A stretch of 64,000 nt of DNA, taken from NCBI GenBank assembly GCA_023229465.1, contig JALNZE010000016.1:1-64000 (forward strand), written 5' to 3'. This document shows positions 60,122-64,000 of the stretch, piece by piece. Source of the DNA: Chitinophagaceae bacterium. GTDB lineage: Bacteria; Bacteroidota; Bacteroidia; Chitinophagales; Chitinophagaceae. Position 1 is the stretch's first letter, and each line of letters begins with the position of its first letter. The position numbers and the translations under genes were made by a program. The notes beneath the pieces are model-generated. The model made no database searches and was not told the origin of the DNA. It saw nothing but the letters and a program-made list of their open reading frames with translations.

Positions 60122-60532
60122 TCAATCCCCAAAGTATTCAACGAATATGCGACTGGTTTCATACAATTTAATGCAATGCAAATTAACCTCCTCAGGTAAA
60201 TGAGGGGCCAATTGTTGCCAGATGGCAATCGCCAGGTTTTCGGTACTGCACATGGTATCTTTCATGAAATCCACATCCAGGTTCAGGTTTTTATGGTCCA
60301 GCCTGTCTACCACCTGCGTTTTTACCAGCTTACTTAATTTTTTTACATCATATACAAAACCGGTATCCGCACTGGGTATCCCTTTAATGGTAACATACAA
60401 ATCATAATTATGCCCATGCCAGTTCTCATTGGCACAAACGCCAAAAACCGCTTCATTTTGTTCAGCGGTCCATTTTGGATTGAACAGCTTATGTGCGGCG
60501 TTAAAATGTTCTAATCGGGTTAAATACACCAT
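60122..60532 (-). CDS. 6-carboxytetrahydropterin synthase/PTPS-like, copy 2
   Basis: 136 residues, a paralogue of the next gene with Phe-Asn-Ala-Ala-His-Lys-Leu-Phe, catalytic-site Cys-Ala-Asn-Glu-Asn-Trp-His-Gly-His-Asn-Tyr-Asp, and Leu-Tyr-Glu-Thr. All ligands are present, so it is probably active. The two copies share layout but differ at many surface positions, so this is an old duplication. Expressed with folE. Confidence 0.87.
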   Translation of the reverse strand: MVYLTRLEHFNAAHKLFNPKWTAEQNEAVFGVCANENWHGHNYDLYVTIKGIPSADTGFVYDVKKLSKLVKTQVVDRLDHKNLNLDVDFMKDTMCSTENLAIAIWQQLAPHLPEEVNLHCIKLYETSRIFVEYFGD

Positions 60533-60619
60533 TCTCTACAAAAATTTTTGCAAAGGTAAGAATTGGGGCCGAAACCGGGGAACTGAGTAAAGTGCCGGTT
60601 TTTACCCAACTTTGTGCGC

Positions 60620-61288
60620 ATGCGAATCATTATTACCGCCGCCACCGTAGCAGAATGGATGCCTTCCTTTCTGGAAATGAATAACCTGTATACCAGTGAT
60701 AGCCATCGTTTCAAGGTACAGTTTCATCAAACAGGGGTAGGCATGCTGGCAACAGCCGTTTCGCTTACCAAACTGGCGCTTGATGAGAAACCAGACCTGG
60801 TGATACAGGCAGGTGTAGCAGGCTGCTTTGATACTGCTATAGCCCTGGGTAAGGTGATGGTGGTAAAGGAAGAATCACTTGCTGATACCGGTGTGGAAGA
60901 AGATGGCAAATGGAAAGATATTTTCGACCTGAAGCTGGAGAAAAGCAGTTATCCTCCTTTTGAAAGAAGAAAACTGCCCAACCCCTGGCTAACTAAATTC
61001 AACCTTTTGAAACTGCCTGAGGTAAGTGGTATCACCGTAAATGAAATCACCACTAACCCGGAAAGAATCCGGCAATTGGTAAAAAAATATGGGCCGGTAA
61101 CGGAAAGCATGGAAGGCGCCGCCCTGCATTATGTATGCCGCCAGGCAAATATTCCCTTTATTCAGATCCGGTCAGTCTCCAATTATATTGGCGAAAGAAA
61201 TAAAGCCAACTGGAAAATGAAAGAAGCTATCGGGAACCTGAATCAAACCCTCCTGCAATATATTGATACACTATACAAAATAAAATAA
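60620..61288 (+). CDS. mqnB: futalosine hydrolase MqnB
   Basis: 222 residues from the ATG at 60620 (a GTG six bases before is possible). Nucleosidase fold: Met-Arg-Ile-Ile-Ile-Thr-Ala-Ala-Thr-Val-Ala-Glu at the start, Gly-Val-Ala-Gly-Cys near 74, and Glu-Ser-Met-Glu-Gly-Ala-Ala-Leu-His-Tyr near 170. This last is the purine nucleosidase signature. MqnB takes the base from futalosine on the menaquinone route; mqnD follows 38 bases on, which supports the call over MTA/SAH nucleosidase. Confidence 0.92.
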   Translation: MRIIITAATVAEWMPSFLEMNNLYTSDSHRFKVQFHQTGVGMLATAVSLTKLALDEKPDLVIQAGVAGCFDTAIALGKVMVVKEESLADTGVEEDGKWKDIFDLKLEKSSYPPFERRKLPNPWLTKFNLLKLPEVSGITVNEITTNPERIRQLVKKYGPVTESMEGAALHYVCRQANIPFIQIRSVSNYIGERNKANWKMKEAIGNLNQTLLQYIDTLYKIK

Positions 61289-61326
61289 CCTCCATTCTAT
61301 CATTCACTCAATCTATCCTTCTCTCA

Positions 61327-62163
61327 ATGAACCTCTCCCTCGGTTTCTCCCCCTGCCCCAACGATACTTTCATCTTTGATGCTTTGGTCAATCATAAGAT
61401 TGATACGGAGGGCCTTTCATTTGATGTGGTGTTGGAAGATGTACAAACCCTGAACCAATGGGCAATAGCGGGTAAACTGGCTATTTCTAAAATCAGTTAT
61501 GGTGTGCTGCCGCTGGTAATAGATCAATATGCTCTTTTAAACAGTGGTGGCGCATTGGGCATGGGTGTGGGCCCCTTGCTAATTACTAACCCCTCCACCA
61601 TCAATAAACCACCATCCGAAAACCACCCACTGCAAACAAACGTAGCAGACATGACAATTGCCATCCCCGGAGAAAATACCACGGCTCATTTACTTTTTTC
61701 ACTGGCCTTCCCCGAAGCAAAAAATAAAGTGTTCATGGTATTTCATGAAATTGAAGAGGCGGTATTGAGTGGCCGGGTGGATGCAGGGGTGATTATTCAT
61801 GAGAACCGCTTTACCTATCAGCAGAAAGGATTGGAAAAACTGATGGACCTGGGCGCTTATTGGGAAGAAACTATCAAAGTACCCATACCCCTGGGAGGCA
61901 TTGTTATTAAAAGATCTATTGACACAGCGCTGCAAAAGAAAATTGACCGGCTCATCAGGAAAAGCCTTGAACACGCTTTTTCAAATTACCCAATCATTTC
62001 ATCTTATGTACAGCAGCATGCGCGGGAGATGAACGAATCCGTTATGCGGCGGCATATCGATCTTTATGTAAACAATTATTCACTGGAGCTGGGAGAAGAG
62101 GGAAAAAAAGCGGTGAAAAAATTAATGGATGTGTACCAACAGTTGAATGCTTCAATTATTTAA
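61327..62163 (+). CDS. mqnD: 1,4-dihydroxy-6-naphthoate synthase MqnD
   Basis: 278 residues. Starts Leu-Gly-Phe-Ser-Pro-Cys-Pro-Asn-Asp-Thr-Phe-Ile-Phe, the hallmark of MqnD, and has Ile-Ser-Lys-Ile-Ser-Tyr and Gly-Val-Gly-Pro-Leu in the periplasmic-binding-protein-like fold. It opens cyclic dehypoxanthine futalosine to the naphthoate that becomes menaquinone. It follows mqnB. Its end overlaps the convergent aminotransferase gene by 12 bases. Confidence 0.95.
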   Translation: MNLSLGFSPCPNDTFIFDALVNHKIDTEGLSFDVVLEDVQTLNQWAIAGKLAISKISYGVLPLVIDQYALLNSGGALGMGVGPLLITNPSTINKPPSENHPLQTNVADMTIAIPGENTTAHLLFSLAFPEAKNKVFMVFHEIEEAVLSGRVDAGVIIHENRFTYQQKGLEKLMDLGAYWEETIKVPIPLGGIVIKRSIDTALQKKIDRLIRKSLEHAFSNYPIISSYVQQHAREMNESVMRRHIDLYVNNYSLELGEEGKKAVKKLMDVYQQLNASII

Positions 62164-63003
62164 AGTTTGCACGAACTTCTTATGCAACAAAGAAGACAAT
62201 TGATTGGTATACCCACTTTCTCCCAACTGCTTCACCCATTTTATTCCGTAAATGGCATTGCTGAGAAATATTTCTGAGGCTTGCAGGATGTCTTCTACCT
62301 GTAGTTGGGTTTCTTCTACCGGCATATTTTCTTCGCGCATAGAATGTACCAGGTGTCTGCGCATTACCCCATTTACAGCTCCTTCCGTTAAGGCAGGCGT
62401 TTTGATTAAACCATCTTTTACCATAAACACATTCGCAATGGTAGCATCTGCAATTCGGTCATAGGGATTTAGTAAAATGGCCTCATCCAGTTTTTGCTTT
62501 TGGGCCCATAAAGCTGCCATCACATTAGGAAGATAATTATTGGTTTTTAGTACGGAGAAACGATCGCATACCTTTCTTGCATCCCGGTAGATACCTATCA
62601 TCAACCCATTTTCATTCAGCGTATTATTAGCCGGATTCAGTTCCCAGGTTTGTACCAGGTGGTGTGGAAAATGATTGGATATCTCATACAAACCCCCTTC
62701 TCCCCTGAAAATCGTTACCCGTATCCTTGCCAGTTTATGATGAAAATTTTTTTTGGCCAGTATCTCAACCTGCTCCCTCAAATAGGCAGGGGTAAAATAA
62801 ACAGGCTGCTGAAACTGTAACAAATCCAATGAGGTAAACAAACGTTCAAAATGATAATCGGCCAGTTGGATCTTTCCATTTATCATTTTCATGGTTTCAA
62901 AAAAACCATCCCCATACCTGAATGACCTGTTGTCTGGCGAAATAAAGGTCTTGCCGGTTTTGCTGAGCTTACCATTATAAAAAAGAAAATTGGCCCCTCC
63001 CAT
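62152..63003 (-). CDS. class IV aminotransferase (branched-chain/4-amino-4-deoxychorismate lyase type)
   Basis: 283 residues. Fold-type IV PLP enzyme: Phe-Arg-Tyr-Gly-Asp-Gly-Phe-Phe-Glu-Thr near 27 to 37; the PLP Lys is in Leu-Lys-Thr-Asn-Asn-Tyr-Leu-Pro-Asn near 149; Glu in Asp-Glu-Ala-Ile-Leu-Leu-Asn. The family covers branched-chain and D-amino acid aminotransferases and aminodeoxychorismate lyase (PabC). The size of 283 and the single-gene setting suit PabC, which would serve folate. This cannot be settled here. Confidence 0.85.
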   Translation of the reverse strand: MGGANFLFYNGKLSKTGKTFISPDNRSFRYGDGFFETMKMINGKIQLADYHFERLFTSLDLLQFQQPVYFTPAYLREQVEILAKKNFHHKLARIRVTIFRGEGGLYEISNHFPHHLVQTWELNPANNTLNENGLMIGIYRDARKVCDRFSVLKTNNYLPNVMAALWAQKQKLDEAILLNPYDRIADATIANVFMVKDGLIKTPALTEGAVNGVMRRHLVHSMREENMPVEETQLQVEDILQASEIFLSNAIYGIKWVKQLGESGYTNQLSSLLHKKFVQTLNN

Positions 63004-63103
63004 AGTAACAAAGATAGTCTGAGTTAGAGGTTTAGCGCCTGGATTTGGGGTTTTGTGTTATTTTTAGCCGGTTTACAACTATCTCACCCTAAATACCGGT
63101 CCT

Positions 63104-63949
63104 ATGCAACTAATTGATATGATAAGGGAGCTCGAAACCATTGCTCCATTAAGTTTGCAGGAACCTTATGACAATGCCGGCTTACTTACCGGTAGCAGTG
63201 ATTGGGAATGCAAGGGTATTTTATGCACACTCGATGCCACAGAAGCAGTGATACTGGAAGCTAAAAAAAGGGGTTGCAACCTGGTGGTGGCCCATCACCC
63301 CATTATTTTTGGAGGATTAAAAAAGATTAATGGCAAGAATTATGTTGAAAAAACCATCATCGCCGCTATCAAAAATGACATAGCTATTTATGCCATCCAT
63401 ACCAATCTCGATAATGTAATCCATGGCGTAAATAACCGGATTGCCGACAGGATGGGTCTTATTAACCGACAAATTCTGCTTCCAAAAACTTTTCAGGAAA
63501 AGCTTCCTTTAGTGAATGAGATGAATGAGCCTGGCAGATTAGTTATTGATAATCAATCCATTGGAAGCGGATTACTGGGAGAATTACCGGAAGAACTGGA
63601 TGAAACCGGTTTTTTATATATGCTAAAAACATCATTTGAACTTGCCCTGATTCGACACACCCCTTTATCGGGCAAAAAACTAAAAAAAGTAGCCCTTTGC
63701 GGGGGTTCAGGCAGCTTTTTAACTGAAAAAGCTATTGCGGCAGGGGCAGATGTATATGTAACTGCCGATATAAAGTACCACGAATTTTTTGATGCCAATG
63801 AGCGGCTACTCCTGGCAGACATTGGCCATTGGGAAAGCGAACAATATACAACTGAACTCCTGATTGAGATTTTACAGGCTAAATTCCCTACCTTTGCCGT
63901 CCTCAAATCAGGAATAATAACCAATCCGGTTAGGTATTTTTTGGGTTGA
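63104..63949 (+). CDS. Nif3-like dinuclear metal-centre protein
   Basis: 281 residues. Metal ligands in Val-Ala-His-His-Pro-Ile-Ile-Phe-Gly-Gly near 64 to 73, Asp-Asn near 21, His in Ile-His-Thr-Asn-Leu-Asp-Asn, and near the end Gly-His-Trp-Glu-Ser-Glu. The family forms hexameric rings; proposed to handle GTP cyclohydrolase partners or other metal hydrolysis, with no settled role. The family's usual length in this phylum is about 365, so this form lacks the inserted domain. It ends 51 bases before the window edge. Confidence 0.9.
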   Translation: MQLIDMIRELETIAPLSLQEPYDNAGLLTGSSDWECKGILCTLDATEAVILEAKKRGCNLVVAHHPIIFGGLKKINGKNYVEKTIIAAIKNDIAIYAIHTNLDNVIHGVNNRIADRMGLINRQILLPKTFQEKLPLVNEMNEPGRLVIDNQSIGSGLLGELPEELDETGFLYMLKTSFELALIRHTPLSGKKLKKVALCGGSGSFLTEKAIAAGADVYVTADIKYHEFFDANERLLLADIGHWESEQYTTELLIEILQAKFPTFAVLKSGIITNPVRYFLG

Positions 63950-64000
63950 AGGGGGATGGTTTATACACTAAGTAAACCAGTAAACCAATAAATAAATAAA

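Noticed and set aside
1..64000. CRISPR arrays or insertion sequences with terminal repeats
   Set aside because: No regularly spaced repeats and no transposase genes were seen in the window.

Overview
The window looks like a chromosome segment from a Bacteroidota bacterium, probably a Chitinophagaceae-like relative. The evidence is the 2,423-residue SprA/Sov protein (the type IX secretion outer-membrane translocon, found only in this phylum), FecR/ECF-sigma remnants, LytS/LytTR regulators, a MobA/B/C-type mobilization set of Bacteroidota style, a CTnDOT-like integrase, a futalosine menaquinone pathway and the absence of strong Shine-Dalgarno sites. No species call is attempted.

Left part (1 to about 8.2 kb): an assortment of regulatory and envelope genes (MauE-like membrane protein, AraC regulator, Cys-rich lipoprotein, LytS-type kinase with LytTR regulator). 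It is followed by a decayed ECF sigma/FecR pair, whose broken FecR end runs into a small nuclease-like gene, and then a protein with a GIY-YIG-like core.

Island (about 8.3 to 30.7 kb, possibly starting further left): nearly all genes lie on the minus strand. A tightly coupled operon encodes DNA phosphorothioation (DndC, DndD, DndE). It runs straight into a module unlike the classical DptFGH restriction set: a PLD-nuclease/SF2 helicase fusion, a 70-residue protein, a Rad50-like zinc-hook ATPase, two small soluble proteins, a four-helix membrane protein and a DndB-like DGQHR protein. Next come mobilization genes (coupling ATPase, relaxase, relaxosome protein), small element genes, a second defence-like pair (DUF262 plus an Rx4H HEPN protein), a zinc-ribbon protein, an ORF6N protein and a tyrosine integrase. 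No type IV secretion channel genes are seen, so the island looks mobilizable rather than self-transmissible. Around the ORF6N and integrase genes is a family of 27-base palindromes, one of them inside the ORF6N coding sequence, with matching half-sites upstream of the integrase.

Right part (30.8 to 64 kb): core chromosome. It holds tRNA-Pro(TGG) and tRNA-Ser(GCT), dnaA, a split 5'-nucleotidase, DUF3127 and an FAD dehydrogenase, a NarL-type two-component pair with a membrane protein, an ABC exporter, sprA and ruvA. These are followed by a toxin-antitoxin pair with a clear duplicated operator, fabH, a Cys/Met PLP enzyme, a serine hydrolase, an N-acyl-D-amino-acid deacylase, GNAT, fabD, a TPR protein, folE with two QueD-like genes, mqnB and mqnD, a class IV aminotransferase and a Nif3-like protein.
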